Below are positions 1 through 5,264 of a stretch of 5,264 bases of DNA, piece by piece (the stretch's first letter is position 1; each line of letters starts with the position of its first letter). The stretch spans positions 1 through 5,264 of the forward strand of contig JAKLIU010000157.1 in the NCBI GenBank assembly GCA_022709445.1. The letters run 5' to 3'. The translations under genes and the position numbers were made by a program. The notes under the pieces are model-generated. The model worked only from the letters and a program-made list of their open reading frames with translations. It did not search any database and was not told the DNA's origin. Origin of the DNA: Spirochaetota bacterium. GTDB taxonomy: Bacteria > Spirochaetota > Spirochaetia > Treponematales > UBA12059.

Positions 1-211
1 CGCGGATACCATCGAGGCCTACGTGGAGCGGAAGCAGCGCGAGCGTACCGTCCTGACCGTGGACGGACAGGATTTCCTGCCCCTGGAAGAGGGCGACCGC
101 GTGGTCTTCCGCAGGTCGGCCATGAAGACCGAACTGTTCTGCGCAGCACGCGGTTCGTTCTACCAGGTGCTGCGCGCCAAGCTCAACTGGTCCGGAGGCC
201 CTGATGCTTGA
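1..211 (+). CDS. nadK: NAD kinase, C-terminal fragment (5' end outside window)
   Basis: The last 69 codons of a gene that begins upstream of the window; the reading frame is open from base 2 to the TGA at 209-211. The visible end matches the C-terminal part of bacterial NAD kinases: a strand-turn segment LTVDGQDFLPLEEGDRVVF, then the family ending FYQVLRAKLNWSG (pattern FY..LR.KL.W.G). NAD kinase phosphorylates NAD to NADP using ATP or polyphosphate in the cytoplasm and so supplies NADPH. The catalytic GGDG and NE motifs would lie upstream and cannot be checked. The gene overlaps the recN start by 8 bp, and the recN ribosome binding site lies within its final codons, which points to one transcript. 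The nadK-recN neighbourhood is known from other bacteria, E. coli among them, and this supports the call. Confidence 0.88.
   Translation, partial: ADTIEAYVERKQRERTVLTVDGQDFLPLEEGDRVVFRRSAMKTELFCAARGSFYQVLRAKLNWSGGPDA
194..198 (+). promoter_or_regulatory. Ribosome binding site of recN inside nadK
   Basis: GGAGG, 5 nt before the ATG at 204, lies inside the last codons of nadK. It decides the recN start and indicates that recN translation is coupled to the upstream gene. Confidence 0.85.
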
Positions 212-1898
212 GGAACTTTCCATCAGGGATTTTGCCATCATAGACAAGCTCTCCGTCCGGTTCGAGGGCGGCCTCAACCTGCTCACCGGGGAGACGGGCG
301 CCGGCAAGTCCATCCTGATCGGCGCCATGGGCTTCCTGCTCGGGGAGAAGGCCGACACCGGTATCATACGCAGCGGGGCCGAGGAGGCCCTGGTCAGCGG
401 GACCGCGGTGGTGGAGGGCAACGACGACGCCCTGGCCTGGCTGTCCGAGCGCGGCATCGCGCCCGAGGGAGGCGCCGTCATCGTGAGGCGGGGCCTCAAG
501 CGCAACGGACGGGGTTCCATCTACGTGCAGGACTCGCCGGTGACCAGGCAGGAGCTCGCCGACCTCGGTTCGCTCCTGGTGGAGGTCCACGGCCAGAGGG
601 ACAGCCAGGCCCTGCTCAAGCGCGACAGGCACCGGGTCATCCTGGACAGGTTCGCGGGCATCGAGGGAGACACGGCCGCCTACTCCGCGCGCTACGCCGC
701 CTTGGTCGCGAAGCGAAAGGCCCTGGAATCAATGGCCGGTTCGGAGGCGGAGCGCCAGCGGGAAGCGGAGCTCCTGCGCTACTCCATCGAGGAGATCGAC
801 GCGGCGAAGCCGAAGGCCGGCGAGGATGACGTCCTGGCCGACGAGGAGCGGCGCCTGGCGCAGCACGAAAAGCTCTTCGCGGCGCTGGCGGCGTCCCGGG
901 AGCTGGTCGCCGACGCCGACGGGGCGGTTGCCAGGCTGCGCAAGGCCAGGGTCCAGCTGGAGGCGGCCGAGGGCATCGACCCGAGGCTGGCTCCCCTCGC
1001 GAGGCGGGTGGACGAATCGTACTACGAGCTGGAGGACGTCGGGGAGGCGCTGCGCTCCTGGGCCGACGGGCTCACCTACGACCCGGGCAGGCTCGAGGAG
1101 ATCGAGTCCCGGCTGGCCTTGCTGCAGAAACTGAAGCGGAAGTACGGCCCCACCCTGGCGGAGGTCGTCGCGCGCCGGGACGAGTCCGCGGAACGGCTTG
1201 CCGCCCTGGAGAACCGCGAGGAGGACCGGGCGGGCCTCGAAGCCGCGGTCGCCGGTATGGAACGCGAGGTGTACGCCGCCGCCGAGTCGCTCTCTGCGGC
1301 CCGCTGCGCCGCCGCCGGGCGGCTGCAGGAGGCCGTGGCCTCCATCCTGGCCACCCTGGGCATGCCCGGCGCCCGTTTCGAGGTCAGGCTGGAACGCAAG
1401 GCTTCCGTGGACGGCAAGGCCGTCATCGGCCCATACGGCCTCGACGAACCGGAGTTCCAGGTGTCGGCCAACCGGGGCGAACCCCTCAAGCCGCTGGCCA
1501 TGGTCGCCTCGGGCGGCGAGCTGTCGCGCGTGATGCTGGCGCTGAAGAGCGTCCTGGCCGGAGCCGACGGGGTCCCGTCCATGGTGTTCGACGAGGTGGA
1601 CACGGGCATAGGCGGGGAGGTGGCCGTCGGCGTCGGGAAGCACCTGGCCGGGCTCGCCGGGAGCAAGCAGGTTTTGTGCATAACGCACCTCGCCTCCATA
1701 GCGGCCCGTGCCGATAATCACTACAAGGTGGAGAAGCGCGTCGAGGGCGAGCGGACCGTGACGAGGATAGTCGAGCTCGAGGGAGACGACCGCGTGCGGG
1801 AAATCGCCCGCATGCTGTCGGGCGATCCGGGAGGCCAGGCCTCCCTGGCCCACGCCGCCGATCTGCTGTCGAAATTCGGGAATGCGCGAGGACGATAA
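204..1898 (+). CDS. recN: DNA repair protein RecN (SMC-like ATPase)
   Basis: A complete 564-residue protein, close to the usual RecN length of about 550. RecN is a cytoplasmic SMC-like ATPase that acts at DNA double-strand breaks, holding DNA ends or sister chromatids for RecA-dependent repair. The N-terminal half-ATPase has MLEELSIRDFAIID and Walker A GETGAGKS at residues 29-36. A charged, Glu/Arg/Ala/Leu-rich coiled coil covers about 150-350, and two helical segments typical of RecN follow. The C-terminal half-ATPase has the ABC signature SGGELSR at 436-442, Walker B MVFDEVDTGIGG at 460-471 and the switch histidine in CITHLAS (H495). No key residue is missing. The start ATG is fixed by GGAGG at 194-198, 5 nt upstream. 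It overlaps nadK by 8 bp and shares TAATG with the next gene. An SOS operator, common for recN, could only lie upstream of the window because recN has no promoter space of its own here. Confidence 0.97.
   Translation: MLEELSIRDFAIIDKLSVRFEGGLNLLTGETGAGKSILIGAMGFLLGEKADTGIIRSGAEEALVSGTAVVEGNDDALAWLSERGIAPEGGAVIVRRGLKRNGRGSIYVQDSPVTRQELADLGSLLVEVHGQRDSQALLKRDRHRVILDRFAGIEGDTAAYSARYAALVAKRKALESMAGSEAERQREAELLRYSIEEIDAAKPKAGEDDVLADEERRLAQHEKLFAALAASRELVADADGAVARLRKARVQLEAAEGIDPRLAPLARRVDESYYELEDVGEALRSWADGLTYDPGRLEEIESRLALLQKLKRKYGPTLAEVVARRDESAERLAALENREEDRAGLEAAVAGMEREVYAAAESLSAARCAAAGRLQEAVASILATLGMPGARFEVRLERKASVDGKAVIGPYGLDEPEFQVSANRGEPLKPLAMVASGGELSRVMLALKSVLAGADGVPSMVFDEVDTGIGGEVAVGVGKHLAGLAGSKQVLCITHLASIAARADNHYKVEKRVEGERTVTRIVELEGDDRVREIARMLSGDPGGQASLAHAADLLSKFGNARGR
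1888..1892 (+). promoter_or_regulatory. Ribosome binding site of the helical protein gene
   Basis: GAGGA lies within the last codons of recN, 5 nt before the ATG at 1898. It supports this start and translational coupling across the TAATG junction. Confidence 0.8.
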
Positions 1899-2716
1899 TG
1901 GCCAGAATCACGCTCGAGCAGAGGAACCGGTACGCCGCCAAGGTCAAGGAGTACAAGGCGAACACGGATGCGATCCTCGCAGCCGAGCAGTCCCTGCTTA
2001 CCCTGCTCAAGCAACAGGGTCCGGGTCCGGGCTCGGGCTACGTCCGCATCAAGCTCGCGAACGAGGCGCTGGTCCTCACCTCCTACCACATCCTGGTGAA
2101 CACGCTCTCCGTGGCGCTCCTGGGCGTCAAGAACGAGGATTCCCTGGCCGAGGCCAGGAAGTCCATCGGCAGGTGCATCAAGTACCTGGAGGAGATCGTC
2201 ACCGGCTGGGTCGACGCGGCATTCTCCGAGTACGAGAAGAACCTCGAGGACATATCGGAGGTATCGTACGATGACCGCTACGAGCTCCTGCGCAAGATAG
2301 GCTTCGCCATCAGGGAGATCGAGGAAGGCTACGGCGCCAACTCCAAGTGGAAGTGGGCCTTCGTCGAGATATGGGCCAAGTTCTCGGTGGTTGCCAAGAA
2401 CATGCTCGACCTCAAGAAGGCGTACGTCGACATGGACATCGAGTCGGCCAACCGCGAGGTGGTCATGGCCTACGTGGGTTTCGTGAAGCGCATGTTCCAG
2501 GCCACGGCCGACCGCTACCGCGAGAAGTACGAGATGTTCTCAAACAAGATGGAGGACTTCAAGCAGGCCATCCTCTACCTCACCGGGCTGCGCCGCCTGC
2601 ACATCGTGTTCGGGGAACGGTCCGAAGCCGAAGAGCTGAAGAAGAAGATAGAGATATGGAGCGCCAAGCTGGAATCCGACCAGAAGAAGCGCGAAGAGGC
2701 GGCCTCGGGCCGCTGA
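1898..2716 (+). CDS. Uncharacterised helical protein coupled to recN
   Basis: I do not recognise a named family. The 272-residue product has no signal peptide and no convincing membrane segment, so it is probably cytoplasmic. It reads as almost entirely alpha-helical: an N-terminal helix pair (about 5-40), a flexible turn GPGPGSGY (41-48), a hydrophobic helix (50-77), then long amphipathic helices to the end. It has a cluster of aromatics, SKWKWAFVEIWAKF (149-162), and a lysine/glutamate-rich tail (243-268) that could be a short coiled coil. No nucleotide-binding or metal-binding motif is visible; the only cysteine is C93. The ATG shares its first base with the recN stop (TAATG) and has GAGGA at 1888-1892, 5 nt upstream, so translation is very likely coupled to recN. 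Base composition matches the neighbours and the frame is intact, so I see no sign of decay or transfer. A role as RecN partner is possible but rests on position alone. Confidence 0.88.
   Translation: MARITLEQRNRYAAKVKEYKANTDAILAAEQSLLTLLKQQGPGPGSGYVRIKLANEALVLTSYHILVNTLSVALLGVKNEDSLAEARKSIGRCIKYLEEIVTGWVDAAFSEYEKNLEDISEVSYDDRYELLRKIGFAIREIEEGYGANSKWKWAFVEIWAKFSVVAKNMLDLKKAYVDMDIESANREVVMAYVGFVKRMFQATADRYREKYEMFSNKMEDFKQAILYLTGLRRLHIVFGERSEAEELKKKIEIWSAKLESDQKKREEAASGR
2699..2713. terminator. Short GC hairpin at the convergent gene ends (weak candidate)
   Basis: A perfect 6-bp inverted repeat, GCGGCC-TCG-GGCCGC, covers the final codons of the helical protein gene and ends right at its TGA. 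It could help end transcription of either converging gene because it is symmetrical. There is no run of T after it on either strand, so it is not a standard intrinsic terminator. With GC-rich codons such a repeat can also arise by chance. Confidence 0.25.
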
Positions 2717-2720
2717 TCGC

Positions 2721-3122
2721 CTACTTCCCGGCCAGCTCGTGCAGCGCGTCGAAGGGGAACAGCTCGCCCATCGTGGTCTTCACCAGCCTGCCGTCGGCGC
2801 CGCCGAAGGCCACCGGGAAATCCTTGGATGCGAACTCGCTCAGGACCTGCCTGCACGCGCCGCAGGGGCTCACCGGGTAATCAGAGTCCGGGGTCGACAC
2901 GGCTATCGCCCTGAAATCACCCTTGCCCTGGGTCAGGGCCGTCACGATGGCGGAACGTTCCGCGCATATCCCCAAACCGTACGACCTGTTCTCGACGTTG
3001 GTGCCAAGCACGACGGTGCCGTCCCCGCAGAGGAGGGCCGCGCCGACGCGGAATTTCGAATAGGGTGAGTATGAGCGGTTCGCGACTTCAGTCGCGAGTT
3101 CGAACAGCTTCTCGAGTTCCAT
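2721..3122 (-). CDS. cdd: Cytidine deaminase (small, homotetrameric type)
   Basis: A complete 133-residue protein, the normal length for the small tetrameric class. It hydrolyses cytidine and deoxycytidine to uridine and deoxyuridine plus ammonia in pyrimidine salvage, in the cytoplasm, with one zinc per subunit. The family signatures appear in order: SPYSKFRVGAAL (19-30), substrate-binding NVEN (42-45), CAE (53-55) with zinc ligand C53 and catalytic proton shuttle E55, and PCGAC (86-90) giving zinc ligands C87 and C90. The C-terminal LFPFDAL (121-127) matches the usual LLP-type ending. Three cysteine ligands, rather than one histidine and two cysteines, also indicate the tetrameric class. 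The ATG at 3122 is preceded by GAGGA (3131-3127) at a 4-nt spacing. The gene stands alone on the minus strand, converges on the helical protein gene with a 4-bp gap, and diverges from the propeller gene. Confidence 0.96.
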   Translation of the reverse strand: MELEKLFELATEVANRSYSPYSKFRVGAALLCGDGTVVLGTNVENRSYGLGICAERSAIVTALTQGKGDFRAIAVSTPDSDYPVSPCGACRQVLSEFASKDFPVAFGGADGRLVKTTMGELFPFDALHELAGK

Positions 3123-3126
3123 GCTA

Positions 3127-3131
3127 TCCTC
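3127..3131 (-). promoter_or_regulatory. Ribosome binding site of cdd
   Basis: Read on the minus strand this is GAGGA, 4 nt before the ATG at 3122-3120. It fixes the cdd start. Confidence 0.75.
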
Positions 3132-3172
3132 GCCGTGGTCGTGATGGCCGTCCCGGTACGGTCCGGAACCGA

Positions 3173-3206
3173 TTCGTATTGACGGAACGGGATGATACTA
3201 TATACC
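3173..3206 (+). promoter_or_regulatory. Putative sigma-70-type promoter for the propeller gene
   Basis: Two overlapping readings are possible. One is TTGACG (3179-3184), a 16-bp gap, then TATACC (3201-3206). The other is an extended -10, TG-A-TACTAT (3193-3201), with a weak -35 TTCGTA (3173-3178) at 17 bp. In the first reading, five of six bases match the -35 consensus and four of six match the -10; in the second, the -10 also matches four of six. Either places the transcript start near 3208-3214, upstream of the ATG at 3267 and downstream of the alternative ATG at 3192. Assignment is by eye only. Confidence 0.45.
3197..3202 (-). promoter_or_regulatory. Putative -10 element for cdd
   Basis: On the minus strand bases 3202-3197 read TATAGT, five of six matches to TATAAT. 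No good -35 is present at 17 bp (TGTTCA, three of six). A start near 3190 would give cdd a leader of about 70 nt. It lies on the same bases as the plus-strand -10 candidates, so the two promoters would compete. Confidence 0.35.
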
Positions 3207-3211
3207 ATTTC

Positions 3212-3236
3212 CGCGCGCGTGAACAGAACGCGCGCG
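3212..3236 (+). repeat. Leader hairpin 1: perfect 9-bp inverted repeat
   Basis: CGCGCGCGT (3212-3220) and ACGCGCGCG (3228-3236) are exact reverse complements around the 7-nt loop GAACAGA. It lies just after the putative plus-strand transcript start, so it would form near the 5' end of the propeller mRNA. Both arms are alternating CG tracts. No T run follows, so it is not a standard terminator. Confidence 0.7.
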
Positions 3237-3253
3237 CCGGCGGGACCGCCGGC
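3236..3253 (+). repeat. Leader hairpin 2: perfect 8-bp inverted repeat
   Basis: GCCGGCGG (3236-3243) and CCGCCGGC (3246-3253) are exact reverse complements with GA between them. In RNA the likely form is a 7-bp stem with a GGAC tetraloop. It directly abuts hairpin 1 and ends 4 nt before the purine-rich GGGGGAAG (3258-3265) that probably serves as ribosome binding site, so it may affect translation of the propeller gene. Confidence 0.65.
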
Positions 3254-3266
3254 GGACGGGGGAAGC

Positions 3267-4319
3267 ATGGACGACAACGGCCGGCGCGGAACGACGATCA
3301 CGGTCCTGGTGACCTCGTTCGCGCTCTTGGTGTACTTCTTCGCGTTCGCGCAACCGCTGGCCCAGGAGCTGACCGCGATGCCCCGATGGGTCGTGGACCT
3401 GCCCGGCGGGCACGGACCGGCCACCGGGGACGGGCGCATCCCGTTCTCCGCCGGCGACCGCTTCGGGTACTACGCGGAGGACGGCTCGGTCTTCTTCATG
3501 GACGCGGCCCCGGGCGGAGCGGCCGTATCGGAGCGTTCCTGGGCGACCATGTCCCCCCCGAGGCTGCACCGGGCCGACACCGGGGCGGCCGGCGCGACAC
3601 TGGAGGGGCTTCCGTTCTTCAGCGGCGGTCAGCTCTACTCCGGGCTGGCGGACGGCACGGGCCTGAACGCCTACGACAGGGACGGCGCGCTCATGTGGAG
3701 CTACCGCTTCCCTGTCCAGCTCAGCGCCTTCGCTTCCGCGCCGGGACTGGCCGTCGGCGGCACCGTGGACGGCTGGATCGAGGGGATCGACGCGAATGGC
3801 GCCACGGCCTTCACGTTCTCCCCGGGCGGCAGCAGGCTGCCGGTCATACTGGGCCTTGCCGTGTCGCCGACGGCCGAGTGGGTGGCCGCGGTGGCCGGGC
3901 TGGACAGGCAGCGGCTCCTGGTCCTCGGGCGGGGCGGCACGGACTACCGGGTGGCCAGCCATCGGTACCTGGACTCGGACTACCGTTCCCCCGTGCCGCT
4001 GGCTTTCCTCGGCGACGAAGGCTACGTGCTCTACATGCGGCCCGATGGCATCGGGGTCTGGTCCCTGGACGGTTCGGTCGACGGGCTGCTGCCGGTCAAG
4101 GCGGATGACTTCCAGGCTGCCGTCGACCGGGACGGCGGTGTGGCCTACCTGGTGGCCCGCACGGGCGGGGACTCCGAGCTGGTCGCGTTCCGGCCGCCAT
4201 CGCGCATACTCGGGCGCATCAGGCTCCCGGCCGACCTGCAGTACCTGTACCTGCAGCGTTCGAGCGTCTATTTCTGCGCGGCCGACCGGCTCGCGCGCAT
4301 CGATTTCAGGCGGGAGTGA
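3267..4319 (+). CDS. Membrane-anchored beta-propeller-like (PQQ/WD-like) protein
   Basis: A 350-residue protein. A short basic N-terminus (MDDNGRRGTT) is followed by one hydrophobic segment at about 11-30 (ITVLVTSFALLVYFFAFAQP), and then a long region of short beta-strands. Repeated Gly/Asp turn units suggest propeller blades: DRFGYYAEDGSVFFMDA (64-80), GLADGTGLNAYDRDGALMWSY (126-146), TVDGWIEGIDANGATAFTF (166-184), EGYVLYMRPDGIGVWSLDG (251-269), then strands at 291-308 and 326-347. There is no lipobox cysteine and no enzyme motif. The charge pattern predicts the N-terminus in the cytoplasm and the propeller outside it, in the periplasm. I chose ATG 3267, with GGGGGA nearby, over the in-frame ATG at 3192, because the latter lies within the likely promoter and its extra 25 codons are translated hairpin sequence. 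Related propellers act as scaffolds or sensors; the function here is unknown. The LytM-like gene follows after 2 bp. Confidence 0.82.
   Translation: MDDNGRRGTTITVLVTSFALLVYFFAFAQPLAQELTAMPRWVVDLPGGHGPATGDGRIPFSAGDRFGYYAEDGSVFFMDAAPGGAAVSERSWATMSPPRLHRADTGAAGATLEGLPFFSGGQLYSGLADGTGLNAYDRDGALMWSYRFPVQLSAFASAPGLAVGGTVDGWIEGIDANGATAFTFSPGGSRLPVILGLAVSPTAEWVAAVAGLDRQRLLVLGRGGTDYRVASHRYLDSDYRSPVPLAFLGDEGYVLYMRPDGIGVWSLDGSVDGLLPVKADDFQAAVDRDGGVAYLVARTGGDSELVAFRPPSRILGRIRLPADLQYLYLQRSSVYFCAADRLARIDFRRE
4312..4316 (+). promoter_or_regulatory. Ribosome binding site of the LytM-like gene
   Basis: GGGAG within the final codons of the propeller gene sits 5 nt before ATG 4322. It supports ATG 4322 rather than the in-frame GTG at 4316, which overlaps this site. 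Confidence 0.7.
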
Positions 4320-4321
4320 AC

Positions 4322-5236
4322 ATGAGACGGATGGCAGTCGCAGCGGCGCTCCTGGCCGCGGCCGTCGCTTCGGCGGCGTTCCGGTGGCCTGCCGACGGCG
4401 GGTCGTACCGGCATGGCTTCGGGACGTACCGGAGCGGATTCCTCAAGGGCATGGAGTTCGATGCGTCCGACGGCCTGGTGAGGTCCGCCGGGGACGGTGA
4501 GATCGTGTTCGCCTGGGCGGGCGAGCGTCTGCCCGGAGGTTTTCCGGCGGCCGGGGGCGGATTCGCGGCCGTCTCGCACCACTCCGGGCTGATGACCGTG
4601 TACGCCGGCATCATCCCCGGTATGGATGCCGGCTCTCCCTCGGTCAAGGCGGGAGCCGTGCTCGGCACAGTGCCCGGGGACCCGATCCCGGCGACGACGA
4701 TCGCGGCAACAGCCGCGGCGACGACATCCGCGCCTGCCTGGGCTCGGGCTGAACCGGACGGAGGCGTTCTGTTTTTCGTGTATGACAGCCAGGAGCGGCG
4801 CTTCGTGAACCCGCTGATGGTCATGGACAAGCTGCCCGACGACAAGAGCCCGGCCATACGCGGCGCGGCCCTGGTGGTGGACGGCAAGGAGCTGGCGCTG
4901 GGCACGGCCACGGAAGTCCGCCAGGGAAGCTGGATGCTCCTGGTGGACGCGATCGATGCAGCCCCGTCGGGCCTGGCCGGTCCGCCCTTCGAGCTGCGCG
5001 TGCTGGTGGACGGTTCCGAGCGCGCCCGCGCTCTGTACGACGCGTCGTGGGCCTCGGGCGGCCTGTCCTGGCTCTTCACCGAAAAACCGGTGGAGGAACG
5101 GTCCTACCTCATGGCCGACGGCAGGACGCGTTTCGGCCCCCTGCAGCTGGCTCGCGGCAAGAGCGTCGTCACGGTGGTGGCGGTCGACTACGCGGGCAAC
5201 AGGCGTGAGGCAAGCTGGGTCCTCACGGTCCGGTAG
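4322..5236 (+). CDS. Exported degenerate LytM/M23-fold protein, probably non-catalytic
   Basis: A 304-residue protein. Residues 1-18 form a signal peptide (MRRMAVAAALLAAAVASA) with a likely signal peptidase I site after A18. Residues 21-165 follow the order of an M23 (LytM) domain: FRWPADGG, LKGMEFDA, SAGDGEIVFAW, GGGFAAVSHHSGLMTVYAGI, VKAGAVLGTV and a closing FVNPL. The residues needed for zinc binding and catalysis are replaced: the HxGxD motif reads LKGME (41-45), the YAHL histidine is G96, and the HLHFEV strand reads VLFFVY (149-154). An Ala/Thr-rich insert (121-140) precedes that strand. Residues 175-304 are a beta-rich domain ending in VVAVDYAGNRREASWVLTV, as in bacterial Ig-like modules. 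Members of the family without active-site residues, such as EnvC and NlpD, bind and activate cell-wall amidases, so a regulatory or structural envelope role is plausible. It begins 2 bp after the propeller gene and is probably co-translated with it. Confidence 0.8.
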   Translation: MRRMAVAAALLAAAVASAAFRWPADGGSYRHGFGTYRSGFLKGMEFDASDGLVRSAGDGEIVFAWAGERLPGGFPAAGGGFAAVSHHSGLMTVYAGIIPGMDAGSPSVKAGAVLGTVPGDPIPATTIAATAAATTSAPAWARAEPDGGVLFFVYDSQERRFVNPLMVMDKLPDDKSPAIRGAALVVDGKELALGTATEVRQGSWMLLVDAIDAAPSGLAGPPFELRVLVDGSERARALYDASWASGGLSWLFTEKPVEERSYLMADGRTRFGPLQLARGKSVVTVVAVDYAGNRREASWVLTVR

Positions 5237-5237
5237 C

Positions 5238-5264
5238 ATGGACGGCATCCGTACCTTCTCCACC
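5238..5264 (+). CDS. Possible start of the next gene in the operon (partial)
   Basis: An ATG one base after the stop of the LytM-like gene opens a frame (MDGIRTFST) that stays open to the window end. Only nine codons are visible and there is no clear ribosome binding site. The tight spacing resembles the other junctions here, so it may be a real gene start, but nothing can be said of its product. Confidence 0.35.

Larger units (their letters stand above)
3123..3266. other. Divergent intergenic region between cdd and the propeller gene
   Basis: This is the only non-coding stretch of any size in the window (144 bp). From left to right it holds the cdd leader with its ribosome binding site, a GC-rich spacer, an AT-rich core at about 3192-3210 that stands out sharply from its surroundings, and then two GC-only inverted repeats leading to the start at 3267. 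It probably contains the promoters of both divergent genes. Confidence 0.7.

Noticed and set aside
729..1853. Long open frame on the minus strand opposite recN (about 374 codons)
   Set aside because: It lies wholly antisense to a well-supported recN with all ATPase motifs. Its product is rich in Gly, Arg, Pro and Leu without recognisable motifs, as expected of shadow frames in GC-rich genes.
2952..2963. Palindrome around GGAACGTTCC, considered as a LexA-type operator
   Set aside because: It lies within the cdd coding region over the conserved Cys-Ala-Glu-Arg-Ser-Ala codons, lacks the spacing of the GAAC-N4-GTTC box, and is far from any promoter.
3192..3266. Upstream in-frame ATG extending the propeller protein by 25 residues
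   Set aside because: The ATG overlaps the putative -10 region, and the extra codons simply translate the two leader hairpins.
3065..4108. Long plus-strand frame overlapping the cdd start and the propeller gene
   Set aside because: The product is Arg/Gly-rich and low in complexity, and it runs across the promoter region and the cdd start. The overlapping frame has a membrane segment, propeller-like strands and a sensible start.
4316..4321. In-frame GTG start two codons before the chosen LytM-like start
   Set aside because: It overlaps the ribosome binding site GGGAG, whereas ATG 4322 has proper spacing and gives a clean signal peptide.
4268..5263. Long minus-strand frame opposite the LytM-like gene (about 331 codons)
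   Set aside because: It is antisense to a gene with a signal peptide and domain pattern, its composition is typical of a shadow frame, and no ribosome binding site or motif supports it.

Overview
The window is GC-rich (by eye roughly two thirds G+C) and densely coded, with bacterial-type genes, strong GGAGG/GAGGA-type ribosome binding sites, and several start/stop overlaps. The mix of frequent AGG arginine codons and some ATA isoleucine codons in otherwise G/C-ending genes, plus the gene set, would fit a high-GC spirochaete or a similar didermic bacterium. This taxonomic guess is weak; nothing here is a phylogenetic marker I could place with certainty.

Layout: (1) Bases 1-2716, plus strand, form a tight cluster: the 3' end of an NAD kinase gene, recN overlapping it by 8 bp, and a 272-residue all-helical protein of unknown function whose ATG overlaps the recN stop codon (TAATG). 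(2) Bases 2721-3122, minus strand, hold a complete cytidine deaminase gene (cdd) that converges on the unknown gene with a 4-bp gap. (3) Bases 3123-3266 are the only real intergenic region. It has an AT-rich core with back-to-back promoter-like elements, then two consecutive GC-rich inverted repeats just before the next start codon. (4) Bases 3267-5236, plus strand, carry a membrane-anchored protein that looks like a beta-propeller and, 2 bp later, a secreted LytM/M23-fold protein that has lost the metal-binding and catalytic residues of the peptidase family. (5) A possible further start codon at 5238 runs off the window.

Function: the first cluster joins NADP synthesis to recombinational repair (an nadK-recN neighbourhood also seen in enterobacteria) and adds an unknown helical protein probably translated by coupling to recN. 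cdd is a separate pyrimidine-salvage gene. The last pair looks like an envelope module: a periplasm-facing propeller tethered by one membrane helix, co-expressed with an exported, probably non-catalytic LytM-like protein. That pair and the unknown recN-linked protein are the least explained parts of the window. No RNA genes, CRISPR arrays, insertion sequences or phage genes were recognised.
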